The position numbers were made by a program, and so were the translations under genes. This document shows positions 1 to 8,479 of a stretch of 64,000 bases of DNA, one piece after another (position 1 is the stretch's first letter; every line of letters begins with the position of its first letter). Below the pieces are notes generated by a model that ran no database searches, had not been told where the DNA came from, and saw nothing but the letters and a program-made list of their open reading frames with translations. Source of the stretch: Bythopirellula sp041737835. GTDB taxonomy: Bacteria > Planctomycetota > Planctomycetia > Pirellulales > Lacipirellulaceae. The stretch lies in assembly GCA_041737835.1 (NCBI GenBank), contig JBGSQY010000024.1; one strand, written 5' to 3'.

Positions 1-436
1 GCACCAGAACCGCACCATGGTCATAATAAAATCCAACGCCTAAGTTGTCTTCGTTTCCAATGACTACCCAGTGGTGAAGTCCGTCGGATGGACCAATAAT
101 ACGAGGATTCGTGCCTTCTTCCGCTTTTACTTTAAGCCAAAATGAAATGGTGTATTGGTCTAAAGAAATTGGAGAGTCGGTAATGACATAGTTGTCGATA
201 TCACCGAAATCCAAAGCTCCGCCGACTTTGCCAGTAACCCAGCGGTCCTCCGACATTCCCCAGTTTGCAAGAGTTCCACTATTGCCACTTACAACATCAG
301 CGGCGATTACCCCACTAATTTCGTCAAGCGGCCAATGGTATAGGAGGCCAGATGTAATGTCAGCTCTAGCTTGATAGGCGAGACAGCAAATTGCTGAGAG
401 AACGTACGCTGCTTGCCAAATAGACTTTCGCGACAT
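1..436 (-). CDS. Secreted LamG/concanavalin-like domain protein (3' part beyond window)
   Basis: An open frame runs from ATG at 436 down to base 1 without a stop, so the 5' 145 codons are present and the rest lies outside the window. Residues 1-26 form a signal peptide (basic MSRKS, a hydrophobic stretch, then AYQARA before DITSG). After it come the landmarks of a LamG-like jellyroll: LLYHWPLDE, KVGGALDFG, YTISFWLKV and HHWVVIG. Such domains bind carbohydrate or protein ligands and are very common in secreted planctomycete proteins. A strong Shine-Dalgarno (GGAGG, 9 nt before the ATG) fixes the start. The ATG overlaps the stop of a short upstream minus-strand frame (TAATG), but that frame is not recognisable. 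The specific function is unknown and a C-terminal sorting signal cannot be checked. Confidence 0.8.
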   Translation of the reverse strand, partial: MSRKSIWQAAYVLSAICCLAYQARADITSGLLYHWPLDEISGVIAADVVSGNSGTLANWGMSEDRWVTGKVGGALDFGDIDNYVITDSPISLDQYTISFWLKVKAEEGTNPRIIGPSDGLHHWVVIGNEDNLGVGFYYDHGAVLV

Positions 437-936
437 TAGCTATTCCTCCAATCAATGGGGACTCGTTCTATGCCGTCGGGCGGGACACAGTATCGCAAAT
501 TGTACTTAGAGGACCTAGGAATGCAAATTCTGCATGCTCTCAGCACCCTTCCTCTATCAGCGGGACGAAAAACTTCGCGAAGATACAGAACTTCCAAAAC
601 GGCGTGAGCTCGTTCTGTGACGTTTAGCGTGGCCACTCGAGTTCATCGGTTTTATCGACCGCCGCTACATCGGCAAGCTCCCGCCGAGGTTTGGCACGCC
701 GCCGCGAGATATGGCATGTTCTGCAACTAGCATCGTAGAGTAACGCCGAAGCAGGAGTCCGGAAGTTGCCAAGTGCGTAAGGTAAGCGTGTCCTGTGCCG
801 GTTTGCTCCAAAAGACTTCTGGGAACTCAGCAAAGCAAAAACACGTCCAAATATGCGGAGCTGCCAATAAGCATGGGCAACAAAGTTCCAAATCCTGTTA
901 CCAGTCGCCTATCTAGGCAATAAAGAAAAGTAGGAG
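437..936. other. Gene-poor stretch, no recognised gene
   Basis: About 500 bases between the LamG gene and alaC with no convincing coding region. Two minus-strand frames (624-833 and 436-636) overlap by a few bases, start at non-ATG codons and match no family I know. They could be frameshifted remains of one gene, since the second ends as TAATG on the LamG start. Base composition is lower in GC than the neighbouring genes. The right edge is a tRNA-like 3' fragment. Confidence 0.5.
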
Positions 937-961
937 TCGGATAGCTAGGATTTGAACCTAG
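937..961 (-). other. tRNA 3'-end fragment (T arm plus acceptor 3' strand)
   Basis: Read on the minus strand, CTAGG-TTCAAAT-CCTAG is a perfect 5-bp T stem with a canonical 7-nt T loop. It is followed by CTATCCG and A, which fit an acceptor 3' strand and discriminator base. No matching 5' half (CGGATAG acceptor, D arm, anticodon arm) precedes it, because that DNA is the end of alaC, whose stop codon lies inside the T stem. C1-G72 with A73 would fit tRNA-Pro. It looks like a truncated tRNA copy of the kind left at integration sites. Coincidence is unlikely but possible. Confidence 0.55.
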
Positions 962-2211
962 ACTGTCACCGGCGATGGCGGAGAACTCGTGAACGCGGTG
1001 TCCGCATCCTTGAGACAGGCTTTAATCTGCCGCACGGCTTGACGCAGTCGCTCTTCGTTCTCGACGAGCGACATCCGCAAATAGCCTTCACCCGCGGGAC
1101 CAAAACCGCTGCCGGGGCTGACTGCGACGTTCCCCTTTTCCAACAGCATCATGGCGAAATCCATGGTGTTCATCCGCGACCGCCAGGGCTCGGGAATCTT
1201 TTGCCAGACGAACATGCCCGCCTTGGGTGGCTTTACTTCCCACCCCAACCGAGCCAGCGATTCACACAGCGCATTGCGACGGCTTTGGTAAATCAGCGAT
1301 TGCTCTTCGACGGCCGCATCGGTGTGACGGAGCGCCAAAATCGCGGCGATCTGCACCGCTTGGAACATGCCGTAATCGTAGTAGCCTTTGATCGTGGCCA
1401 GCGCGGCGATCATCTCGGCATTGCCCGCGCAGAAGCCGACCCGCCAGCCGGCCATGTTATAGCCCTTGCTCATCGTGGTGAACTCAACGCCGACTTCCGC
1501 GGCGCCGGGCGAAGCCAAAAAGCTAGGGGGCTTATAACCGTCGAACGCAACGTCGGCATACGCGAAATCGCTGATCACCGCGAAGTTGTACTTTTTGGCA
1601 AGCTTCACCACTTCGTCGAAGAACGATTGCTCAATGACCACACTCGAAGGATTGTGCGGATAGTTGAGGATCAGCAACTTCGGTCGGGGGTAAAGCGTCT
1701 CGCAGGTGTAAGCAATGTCGGCAAGAAACTTTTCACTGTCGGCCACTTCGAGCGCGATCACGTTCCCCGAAGCCAACGCCACGGAATAAACGTGAATGGG
1801 GAAAAACGGTGCCGGCACGATGGCCGTGTCGCCGGGCCCCATCATCGCCAGACACATGTGGCTGAAGCCTTCTTTCGATCCCAAGCAAACGATGATTTCC
1901 TTGTCGGGATCGAGCCGCACGCCATACTTCTTGTTGTACTTGGCGGCCACCTCGCGGCGGAGATTGACGATGCCGTTCGATTTGCTGTAACCGTGGTTAT
2001 CCGGATCGCGGGCGGCCTCGGCGAGCTTTTCGATCACCAAATCCTGCGGTGGATCCGAAGGATTGCCCATGCCCAAATCAATCACGTCGTCGCCGTTGCG
2101 ACGCTTGTTGTAGAGCATGGTGTTGATCCGCCCAAACAAATAGGGCGGCAACCGCTTCACGCGGTCGGCAACTTGCACGCGGAAAGGCTCGGAACCGGCA
2201 TCTGTCGACAT
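958..2211 (-). CDS. alaC: Alanine transaminase AlaC-type aminotransferase
   Basis: A 417-residue PLP-dependent class I/II aminotransferase, close in length and motifs to E. coli AlaC (412 residues), which makes alanine from pyruvate and glutamate in the cytosol. Landmarks are RLPPYLFGRIN at the N-terminus, DLGMGNPSD, GSKEGFSHM, SDFAYADVAFDG, and the Schiff-base lysine in TMSKGYNMAGWR. I chose the internal ATG at 2211 because it begins the family-typical sequence and has an AGGA ribosome site 8 nt upstream; the longer frame adds an unlike-family extension. LL-diaminopimelate aminotransferase is the nearest alternative, but the SKGYNMAGWR region is AlaC-like. The last codon overlaps the tRNA-like fragment at 937-961, so the C-terminal tail may have been altered by that event. 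Confidence 0.85.
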   Translation of the reverse strand: MSTDAGSEPFRVQVADRVKRLPPYLFGRINTMLYNKRRNGDDVIDLGMGNPSDPPQDLVIEKLAEAARDPDNHGYSKSNGIVNLRREVAAKYNKKYGVRLDPDKEIIVCLGSKEGFSHMCLAMMGPGDTAIVPAPFFPIHVYSVALASGNVIALEVADSEKFLADIAYTCETLYPRPKLLILNYPHNPSSVVIEQSFFDEVVKLAKKYNFAVISDFAYADVAFDGYKPPSFLASPGAAEVGVEFTTMSKGYNMAGWRVGFCAGNAEMIAALATIKGYYDYGMFQAVQIAAILALRHTDAAVEEQSLIYQSRRNALCESLARLGWEVKPPKAGMFVWQKIPEPWRSRMNTMDFAMMLLEKGNVAVSPGSGFGPAGEGYLRMSLVENEERLRQAVRQIKACLKDADTAFTSSPPSPVTV

Positions 2212-2298
2212 AGTTTGATCCTGGCAAAAACAGCGAAGTTTCCTACCAGACCAAATATATCGCATTCCGGTTCGCCACGGAACTCTTTTGGCATCCGA

Positions 2299-4263
2299 CT
2301 ATCGAGTCATACTGCCAGCCGTGGGACGCACTGCCGGGTCCTGCAACATTGCGTCCTGCTTGTTCTTGGCGGTGCGCTCGGAAGGAGCCTGCGACGTGCC
2401 AGCCAAGTAATTGTCGATCCGCGAATTTTCGCGCATCTCTTCATACTTTTCGCTCATGGCCAAGCGCAGTTTCTTCTCATAGATATCGCGGCTCAGAATA
2501 TCGCGAACTTCGTCTTCCTTGATATTCATAGGCTGGGTGCGACCTTCACAACGCAAAATCAGGAACTTGTCGCCGACTTGGACAATCCCTGAAAGTTGTC
2601 CTTCTTGCAGCTTGAAAGCGGTCTCTTCCAATTGAGTCTGGCCGCCAAAGCGTTGGATGGGTGGCACTTCGCCGCGCAAGGCCTTGCTGGTCGGTTCGAT
2701 GGAATATTCCTCGGCAAGATCGCCAAAGTATTCAATCGAAGGATTACGGCGAGCCTTATCCCAAACTTCCTGAGCCCGGCGCATCGTGGGCAACACAATC
2801 GCCCGGCAACGAACACGTTCGCCGTAGTTAGCTTCAAAGCCTTTGCGAACGTCTTTCTCGGTGACTTGGACCGTCGAAGCGGTCAACTTTTTCAGTGCCG
2901 CCGAAGGCCACACGGCATCTTGCAAGTACTGATCTTTCTCGAGGCCCTGCTCTTCGGCAACAGTCTTAAACCACTTCGCCAGATCTGCTTTGCCGTTGGC
3001 ATCCACGACACCTGAAAGCTCGGCCGCATGGCAAACTTCCTCGTTCAGATCAGCGTCGGTCACTGTCACGTTGTTTTTCTTGAGTTCTTGCTCAAGCAGC
3101 AGGCGTGAAATTTCCGCTTCCAACACGTCTTCACCGTGGCGCAAAAGGCATTCGTCGCCCAACTCCTTCATCGTAACGCGATCGCCATTCACCGTGGCGA
3201 CAACTCCCGGCATCGTCTGGCGAAGCTCGGGATTGTTGTAGACGTTCACCAACGTCGACGACGCTTGCAATTGAGCAAACAGCGAGTGAGAAGCTTCACG
3301 TAATTTCTCGTCTGCAATCTTTTCAACCAATGCGTTTTCAACGGTTGCTCGATCGACGGTTCGCGGTGGGTTGTGTGATTCACACTTGAGGATCACAAAC
3401 TGCCCGGCCACGGGGATGACGTTGGAAATCTGTCCCGGTTGCAAAGCAAACGCGGCCTGCTCGATGCCGGGGTCGCCCAAATACCGACGAATCGGTTGGA
3501 TCAAACCGCCGACGCTCGCCGAGTTGATATCAATCGAATGTTCAATCGCTAAGCGCGGGAACAGCTCGGGATTGGTTGCCAGTTGCTGTTGCAGCTTGTT
3601 GGCCAGCTCAGCATCACTGACCGCGATCAAACGGGCGTTCACGCTCGCGCCGTAATCTCGCTCCATGGCTTGGTCGATTTCTTCTTGCGTTGGCTTCACT
3701 TCCTGAGCGGCGAGCTTCCGCAGGGCCAAGGTTGGCCACACGATGTCGCGAGCGTACTCCTGTGGACTAATACCACGTTCCTTCTCGAGCATCTCGAACC
3801 ATTGCTCGCGAGAAAGTTGAAAACGCTTGGCCATGCGGTCAATTTCGGCGGAGATGTCTTCGTTGGTGATCGCGATGCCGCGCTTTTCGCAGTGATTGAG
3901 AATCAACCGCTTGTTCACCAAGCTTTCGAGCACGTCCTCGCCATGACGCTGCACGCAGGCATTCGTCAGATCGACGCGGCTAATGTCCTTGCCGTTGACG
4001 ATAGCCATCACGTCGTGCTGTGGCGACTCGGGGCGTGGAACGTTGCCGTCGGCTTGCGCCGACTGCGCGGTCTTTGTCGCCGCACTTGGCTCCGCGGCTT
4101 TGGCAGATTGCGTTCCGTCGGTCGTGCGAAACTTCAAACAAGCGACCAAGATCACTGCCGCGGCAATGATCCAAGCGATTTGATTACGCCACAGCCAAAC
4201 TTTCAAACGGGTCGTAAAGGGACGAACATCGGCATCCGTGCGGATCGTCTCCGAAGTAGACAT
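2299..4263 (-). CDS. Membrane-anchored tandem SurA/PpiC-like foldase
   Basis: This 654-residue protein has one N-terminal membrane segment (about residues 25-42), a short low-complexity linker, and two successive copies of a SurA-N plus parvulin-like unit. The first copy begins AIVNGKDISRVDL and the second VATVNGDRVTMKEL; both share RHGEDVLE and a late FALQPGQ/FKLQEGQ block followed by FVILKCE/FLILRCE. This is an internal duplication of a periplasmic chaperone/peptidyl-prolyl isomerase module. It probably assists folding of exported proteins. The start is set at the ATG preceded by GGAG; the longer frame adds nine residues. Catalytic isomerase residues are not obvious in either copy, so chaperone activity without isomerisation is possible. 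It is encoded downstream of frr on the same strand with about 200 nt between. Confidence 0.75.
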   Translation of the reverse strand: MSTSETIRTDADVRPFTTRLKVWLWRNQIAWIIAAAVILVACLKFRTTDGTQSAKAAEPSAATKTAQSAQADGNVPRPESPQHDVMAIVNGKDISRVDLTNACVQRHGEDVLESLVNKRLILNHCEKRGIAITNEDISAEIDRMAKRFQLSREQWFEMLEKERGISPQEYARDIVWPTLALRKLAAQEVKPTQEEIDQAMERDYGASVNARLIAVSDAELANKLQQQLATNPELFPRLAIEHSIDINSASVGGLIQPIRRYLGDPGIEQAAFALQPGQISNVIPVAGQFVILKCESHNPPRTVDRATVENALVEKIADEKLREASHSLFAQLQASSTLVNVYNNPELRQTMPGVVATVNGDRVTMKELGDECLLRHGEDVLEAEISRLLLEQELKKNNVTVTDADLNEEVCHAAELSGVVDANGKADLAKWFKTVAEEQGLEKDQYLQDAVWPSAALKKLTASTVQVTEKDVRKGFEANYGERVRCRAIVLPTMRRAQEVWDKARRNPSIEYFGDLAEEYSIEPTSKALRGEVPPIQRFGGQTQLEETAFKLQEGQLSGIVQVGDKFLILRCEGRTQPMNIKEDEVRDILSRDIYEKKLRLAMSEKYEEMRENSRIDNYLAGTSQAPSERTAKNKQDAMLQDPAVRPTAGSMTR

Positions 4264-4380
4264 CGCGGTTTCTCCATAAACCGAAGGCAATAAAATTGGG
4301 TCAACGCGCGTCGGGTGTGCGCGTAGATAACGGGTGTTGCCGAGGAGTATGGCCTAACACACCATATACGACAAGAGAAA

Positions 4381-4405
4381 TCGCGTGCTAGCTGCTAGCA
4401 CGCGA
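4381..4405. repeat. Perfect 11-bp palindrome downstream of frr
   Basis: The arms TCGCGTGCTAG and CTAGCACGCGA flank a 3-nt loop. The position, 60 nt after the frr stop, fits a transcription terminator on the minus strand, although the following T tract is weak (TTTCTCTT). The core GCTAGCTGCTAG also occurs at 25414-25425, so it may instead be a small dispersed palindrome. Confidence 0.5.
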
Positions 4406-4464
4406 TGAGTTGATAACTCAATGTTAGTCGATTCCGCAAACTGAAGTCGGCATTTCGGATTTGC

Positions 4465-5025
4465 CTACCCACCCATGACTTCCGTCTCTTTGGCTTTCGC
4501 CAGCGCGTTGGCCTGATCTTCGTAGTTCTTCGTGAGATCCTGAACTTCCTTCTTCAAAGATTCACAATCATCCTCGGTCATCGTCTTATCTTTTTGACCT
4601 TGATCGGCGTGCTTGTTGCCGTCGCGGCGGACGTTGCGAATCGCAATCTTGGCTTCCTCCGCCAGTTCCTTCGTGCGATTCACCATCGTCTTGCGAACTT
4701 CGCCCGACAGGGCGGGGATGTTCAAGCGGATCACCTTGCCATCGTTCTGCGGCGTCAGGCCCAAGTCGCTGGCAATGATCCCCTTTTCGATATCTTTGAT
4801 CGTCGAAGGATCGAACGGGCGAATGACGATTTGCTGCGGCTCGGGGGCGCTCACCGAGGCAATTTGTTTGATCGGCGTCTGCGAACCGTAGACGTCCACG
4901 CGCAAAGTATCGACCAAACCTGGATTCGCGCGGCCGGTGCGAATGCCGTTCAAATCTTCCTTGAGCTTGGTAATGGCCTTTTCCATCCGCTCTTCGGTAT
5001 CGAGAAGTATTTCGTCGTTCGTCAT
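4465..5025 (-). CDS. frr: Ribosome recycling factor
   Basis: A 186-residue protein matching the usual RRF length (185). It carries the hallmark GIRTGRANPGLVDTLRVDVYG and the C-terminal VRRDGNKHADQGQKD block. RRF works with EF-G to split post-termination ribosomes. The internal ATG at 5025 (MTNDEILLD) is preferred because the upstream eight codons are atypical. In most bacteria frr follows pyrH directly. Here the two are separated by a 450-bp inverted-repeat cassette with a GxxExxY gene, whose left arm (5043-5070) lies only 17 nt upstream of the frr start, so frr may have to be read through the cassette or served by a promoter inside it. Confidence 0.95.
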   Translation of the reverse strand: MTNDEILLDTEERMEKAITKLKEDLNGIRTGRANPGLVDTLRVDVYGSQTPIKQIASVSAPEPQQIVIRPFDPSTIKDIEKGIIASDLGLTPQNDGKVIRLNIPALSGEVRKTMVNRTKELAEEAKIAIRNVRRDGNKHADQGQKDKTMTEDDCESLKKEVQDLTKNYEDQANALAKAKETEVMGG

Positions 5026-5042
5026 TTCTATTCGCCTAAAAG

Positions 5043-5493
5043 TTACCACGGAGACACGGAGATCACAGAGAAATATTCGAGCTAGTGAACTAGTCGCAGA
5101 ATTCCGTTTTTGAGTACAGCTACATTAAAATTCAACAAAAGGCCAACTTTCAATCCGCTCAACTTTAAATATGTAAGCAATTGAGCCTTATGAATGGGAA
5201 GAATACTTTCAATGCTCTTTAGCTCAATCAGAACTCGATTCTCTACAACAATGTCAAGTCGATAGCCACAATCAAGCTTAATTCCTTTATACAAGACTGG
5301 TAAAGCGACTTGGCGAGCTAAAAGCATTCCGCGATTATTAAGCTCAACACATAAACATTCCTCATATGCAGATTCGAGCAGTCCTGGACCCAGTTCACGA
5401 TGTACTTCAATTGCCGCGCCGATAATGGTCTCTGTTAAATTTTCATCTTGCAGCATTGACTCATTCTCCGAGTCCTCCGTGTCTCCGTGGTGA
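5043..5493. mobile_element. Inverted-repeat cassette 1 (CAC-RRAG arms) carrying a GxxExxY gene
   Basis: The arms are 5043-5070 and the reverse complement of 5466-5493, 23 of 28 positions identical, including a perfect 16-bp core (5046-5061 against 5475-5490). The arm is built as TWACCAC followed by RRAG/CAC units, the same grammar as three other elements in this window; here the unit is GGAG rather than AAAG/GAAG. Inside is one gene of visibly AT-richer composition. The cassette interrupts the conserved pyrH-frr pair, lying 2 bp from the pyrH stop. No transposase is present. Confidence 0.7.
5082..5456 (-). CDS. GxxExxY protein (PD-(D/E)xK nuclease fold)
   Basis: A 124-residue protein with the defining motif GLLESAYEECLCVEL (G-x2-E-x2-Y) and a PD-(D/E)xK-like core: aspartate in GYRLDIVVENRV followed by the IELKS lysine motif. 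The family is widespread in planctomycetes and other bacteria, usually as stand-alone small genes of unknown role; nuclease activity is inferred from the fold. Codon use is AT-rich compared with pyrH and frr. The gene fills an inverted-repeat cassette and is co-directional with the surrounding operon. A second member at 52653-53048 shares ALGPGLLES-Y-CLC-EL and QLLTYLKLS but differs widely elsewhere, so the two are not a recent duplication. Confidence 0.85.
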   Translation of the reverse strand: MLQDENLTETIIGAAIEVHRELGPGLLESAYEECLCVELNNRGMLLARQVALPVLYKGIKLDCGYRLDIVVENRVLIELKSIESILPIHKAQLLTYLKLSGLKVGLLLNFNVAVLKNGILRLVH

Positions 5494-5495
5494 AT

Positions 5496-6257
5496 CTAAG
5501 TATTTAAAACTTCTTTGCGGCTGGAAACGGATGTTCCAATCTTTTCGCCGCGGACTGCGCGTTCGATGTTGCCGTCGTGGCGGTAGTTGAACACCAGAAT
5601 CGGCAGATCGTGCTCCATGCACTGGGCGATCGCCGTGGGGTCCATCACGCGCAAGTTTTGATCGCGAACTTGCTGGAACGTCAAATGCCGGAACAACACC
5701 GCGTGAGGATTCTTTTCGGGGTCTTCGCTGTAAACACCTTCCACGCGCGTGGCCTTCATCAAGATGTCGGCTTCGACTTCAAGAGCCTTCTGTGCCGCCG
5801 CGGTGTCGGTCGTTACGAAGGGAGCGCCCGTGCCACCCGCCACAATCACGATGCGGCCCTTTTCCAAATGCCGTTTCGCGCGACGACGGATATAAGGTTC
5901 CGCCACGCCATCCATTTTGACGGCGCTCATCAAGCGAGTTTGACAGCCGAGTGACTCAAGAGCATCTTGCAAAGCAAGACCGTTGATCACAGTTGCCAAC
6001 ATGCCCATGTAGTGGGCGGTCGCTTCTTGAATGCTGGAGTTACCCGCGGTGAATTGGGCACCTCGCAAGATATTACCACCGCCAATGACGATCGCAATTT
6101 GCACTCCCTGCTGCATCGCGCGGTAGGTTTGCGCGGCAATGTGCACCACCTCTTCCATGCTGATGCCACGCTCGCCCTGGGGAGCAAAGCTCTCGCCCGA
6201 AAGCTTCAGGACGATGCGACGATAGGGGCCACCCGAGGAATTTGTTGATTCCGACAT
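5496..6257 (-). CDS. pyrH: UMP kinase
   Basis: A 253-residue bacterial UMP kinase of the amino-acid kinase fold, which phosphorylates UMP to UDP in pyrimidine nucleotide synthesis. Recognised by RRIVLKLSGESFA, IVIGGGNILRGAQ, GRIVIVAGGTGAPFVTTDTAAAQKA (acceptor-side loop) and KATRVEGVYSEDPEKNP. The start at 6257 gives the normal N-terminus; the open frame continues 68 codons upstream into the tsf terminator and is not likely to be translated. It lies between the tsf terminator and cassette 1, so it may have its own promoter in the 110-nt gap downstream of the hairpin. Confidence 0.95.
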   Translation of the reverse strand: MSESTNSSGGPYRRIVLKLSGESFAPQGERGISMEEVVHIAAQTYRAMQQGVQIAIVIGGGNILRGAQFTAGNSSIQEATAHYMGMLATVINGLALQDALESLGCQTRLMSAVKMDGVAEPYIRRRAKRHLEKGRIVIVAGGTGAPFVTTDTAAAQKALEVEADILMKATRVEGVYSEDPEKNPHAVLFRHLTFQQVRDQNLRVMDPTAIAQCMEHDLPILVFNYRHDGNIERAVRGEKIGTSVSSRKEVLNT

Positions 6258-6375
6258 CAGTTCACCAATCGGCTGAAAAATAAGTGTTCGTTTGGGAGAT
6301 TTTCTAGCAAACAGGCCCCTGTGACTAGGAGTGTTTCGCCACAAAAAATTGAGCCTGAAAATCAAACCATAAAAA

Positions 6376-6403
6376 AAGCCCAGGGCGGCAAAGCCCTGGG
6401 CTT
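6376..6403 (-). terminator. Rho-independent terminator after tsf
   Basis: An 11-bp stem (AAGCCCAGGGC / GCCCTGGGCTT) with a 6-nt loop is followed on the minus strand by a T run (complement of the A7 at 6371-6377). It begins 13 nt after the tsf stop and would uncouple pyrH from rpsB-tsf. Confidence 0.85.
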
Positions 6404-6415
6404 GTAAAAATCCAA

Positions 6416-7267
6416 CTACGCCGGACTGTCGGCGGGCGCGTTCGTCTCGCCCAATTGCCACCGGATGAAGCGCTTGAGCTTCATGCCGCCCGACTTGGCG
6501 ACGTTGCCCACGGTTTGGCTTTCGTCCTTCACGTAAGGCTGCTCTTCGAGGACGTGCTCCGCATAGAAGTTTCGCATCCGGCCTTCGATCATCTTTTCGA
6601 TGATGTTCTCGGGCTTGCCTTCTTGGCGTGCACGGTCCTTTTGCAATTCCTTTTCCTTGTCGACGACGGCCGGATCGAGATCCTCCTTGGTCGTTGCCTT
6701 GGGGCTCATGGCCGCAATGTGCAGGCTCACGTCCTTGGCCAACTCGTCGCTGCCACCTTCGACTTCCAACAGCACGCCGATCTTGGCCATGTGCACAAAA
6801 CCTCCGCTGGGGGCATCGAATCGCTCGAGCCGAGCAATGCGAAACACTTCGCGAATCTTGTTCTGAAGCTCATCGCGTTGATCTTCGAGCGTCATGCCTT
6901 TGCGGCTCGGCGAGGGTTGCTTCCACAACTCTTCGTCGGTCTTCGCGCCAGGGCCAGTCGCCAATTGCTTGGCCAAATCTTCGGCCAGCTGAATGAACTC
7001 TTCGTTCGAGGCCACGGGGGCCGACTCGCATTGGAGTTCAACCATCGCACCTACGCCGTCTTTGATGCTCGCAAACACGCCGATGCGACCTTCTTCGGTC
7101 GTACGGTCTTGGCGTTTGCCCATGAACTGTTTGCCTTGCTCGCGCAACTTACGCTTCGCGGCTTCCATGTCGCCATTGGATTCGGCCAGCGCGGCCTTGC
7201 ATTCCATCATCGGTAGCTGCGTTTCATCGCGCAGCTTCTTCACCATGGCTGCGGTGATTTCTGGCAT
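6416..7267 (-). CDS. tsf: Translation elongation factor Ts
   Basis: A 283-residue EF-Ts, the guanine nucleotide exchange factor for EF-Tu. The N-terminal UBA-like segment holds the signature LRDETQLPMMECKAALAE, then AAKRKLREQG and the core domain (VELQCESAPVASNEEF, the family's ELNCETDFVARN region). The end LGETNAPADSPA is slightly extended. The ATG at 7267 follows GAGGAG with proper spacing. It is the second gene of the rpsB-tsf pair, 116 nt downstream of rpsB, and ends at a strong terminator. Confidence 0.95.
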   Translation of the reverse strand: MPEITAAMVKKLRDETQLPMMECKAALAESNGDMEAAKRKLREQGKQFMGKRQDRTTEEGRIGVFASIKDGVGAMVELQCESAPVASNEEFIQLAEDLAKQLATGPGAKTDEELWKQPSPSRKGMTLEDQRDELQNKIREVFRIARLERFDAPSGGFVHMAKIGVLLEVEGGSDELAKDVSLHIAAMSPKATTKEDLDPAVVDKEKELQKDRARQEGKPENIIEKMIEGRMRNFYAEHVLEEQPYVKDESQTVGNVAKSGGMKLKRFIRWQLGETNAPADSPA

Positions 7268-7383
7268 GGAAATACTCCTCGTAAATAATTTTGCTAGTGA
7301 ATTGTGTTGCCGGTTAAGGCCGAAGATTGAGCGCCTGGCAAATCATGCCCTCACAAGAAATCGCCCATCATCGACCGTCGCAA

Positions 7384-8139
7384 TTAAGCCGTGGCCGTAG
7401 CCTTGGCTTTGGCATCCGCGCCTTCCGCCTGCTGTTGCTGCTGGACGGCGGTCTTAGCCTTGCCTTCAGCGATCGCGTCAGCCAGTTGGTTAACGATCAA
7501 ATCGATCGAACGCATGCTGTCGTCATTGCCTGGAATCGGTAGGTCAATCATGTCGGGATCGCAATCGGTGTCGATCAAAGCGACCGTGGTGATGCCCATC
7601 TTGCGAGCTTCCTTGACCGCGTTCTTTTCCTTTTTCGGATCGACCACGACCATGCACTCGGGCAAGCGATTCATGGTCCGCATGCCGTTGAGGTTTTGGT
7701 ACATCTTTTCGTATTCGCGATTGAGTGCCGATTGCATCTTCTTGGAATACGCGTTGATTTCTTCGGACTCGCGAATGCGCTCGAGTTCTTCCAACCGGGT
7801 AAGCCGGCTGCGAATCGTACGGAAGTTGGTGAGCGTGCCGCCCAGCCAACGGTCGTTGATGTAAGGCATGCCACAACGATCGGCCGCTTTTTGAATCGTG
7901 TCGCCGGCTTGGCGCTTCGTGCCCACGAACAAAATCAAGCTGCCGTGGGTCGCGACGTCGGACAGATATTTCTTGGCTCGTAACAAACCGCGAATGGTTT
8001 CGCGAACGTCGATGATGTGGATCAGATTGCGGCGGGCGTAGATGTACGGCCGCATCTTGGGATTCCAGCGGCTCGAACGGTGTCCGAAATGCACGCCGGA
8101 CTCAACCAATTCCTTCACGAGAGTCGTAGACAAATTCAT
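7384..8139 (-). CDS. rpsB: 30S ribosomal protein S2
   Basis: A 251-residue S2 with LVKELVESGVHFGHRSSRWNPKMRPYIYARRN, ILFVGTKRQAGDTI, RWLGGTLTNFRTI and the C-terminal DTDCDPDMIDLPIPGNDDSMRSI. A Gln/Ala-rich tail (about 25 residues) extends the usual end. The start is uncertain between ATG at 8139, with a GGAG almost abutting it, and GTG at 8151 with GGGGA 10 nt upstream, which would add MPWR. It is the first gene of rpsB-tsf, with an A/T-rich -10-like box (TATAAA, about 8181-8186 on the minus strand) in its leader. Confidence 0.95.
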   Translation of the reverse strand: MNLSTTLVKELVESGVHFGHRSSRWNPKMRPYIYARRNLIHIIDVRETIRGLLRAKKYLSDVATHGSLILFVGTKRQAGDTIQKAADRCGMPYINDRWLGGTLTNFRTIRSRLTRLEELERIRESEEINAYSKKMQSALNREYEKMYQNLNGMRTMNRLPECMVVVDPKKEKNAVKEARKMGITTVALIDTDCDPDMIDLPIPGNDDSMRSIDLIVNQLADAIAEGKAKTAVQQQQQAEGADAKAKATATA

Positions 8140-8479
8140 TCTCCAAGGCACATCGGCTATGTCCCCAAAGCGAGTCCGGCTTTTATAGCCAGGACCCCCA
8201 CAGGGCGTCCGACGTTAAGGTCATTACTCGGCCAATTGTTGGTACTTCGCTTGGCTTGGGCCGTTCAAGCCATTTGAGCCTCGTAGTTTATCGCTTTTGG
8301 CAGCCACCGTCAACGGCCGACCACCGAGCGTAATCCTCGCAGCAATAAGCAGTTAGCAGCATTTGCCAGCACGTTTATACCCAATTGGTTGGCCTTACCC
8401 TGGTTGCGCCGTCCTGCTAATTTTCCGCCGCCTTTCTTTCAATCCGACTACCAAGCTCCGTTTCATCGTGAGTTCAATC
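8140..8479. other. Divergent intergenic region between rpsB and a membrane protein gene
   Basis: This 340-nt gap serves as leader/promoter space for rpsB on the minus strand and for the gene at 8480 on the plus strand. A TATAAA box on the minus strand near 8181-8186 is the only promoter-like element I can point to, and no good -35 partner is seen. No RNA gene or repeat is recognised. Confidence 0.4.

Noticed and set aside
952..2592. Long plus-strand frame of 546 codons opposite alaC
   Set aside because: Antisense shadow of alaC and the SurA-like gene; His/Arg-rich translation typical of a GC-rich reverse frame and no family motifs.
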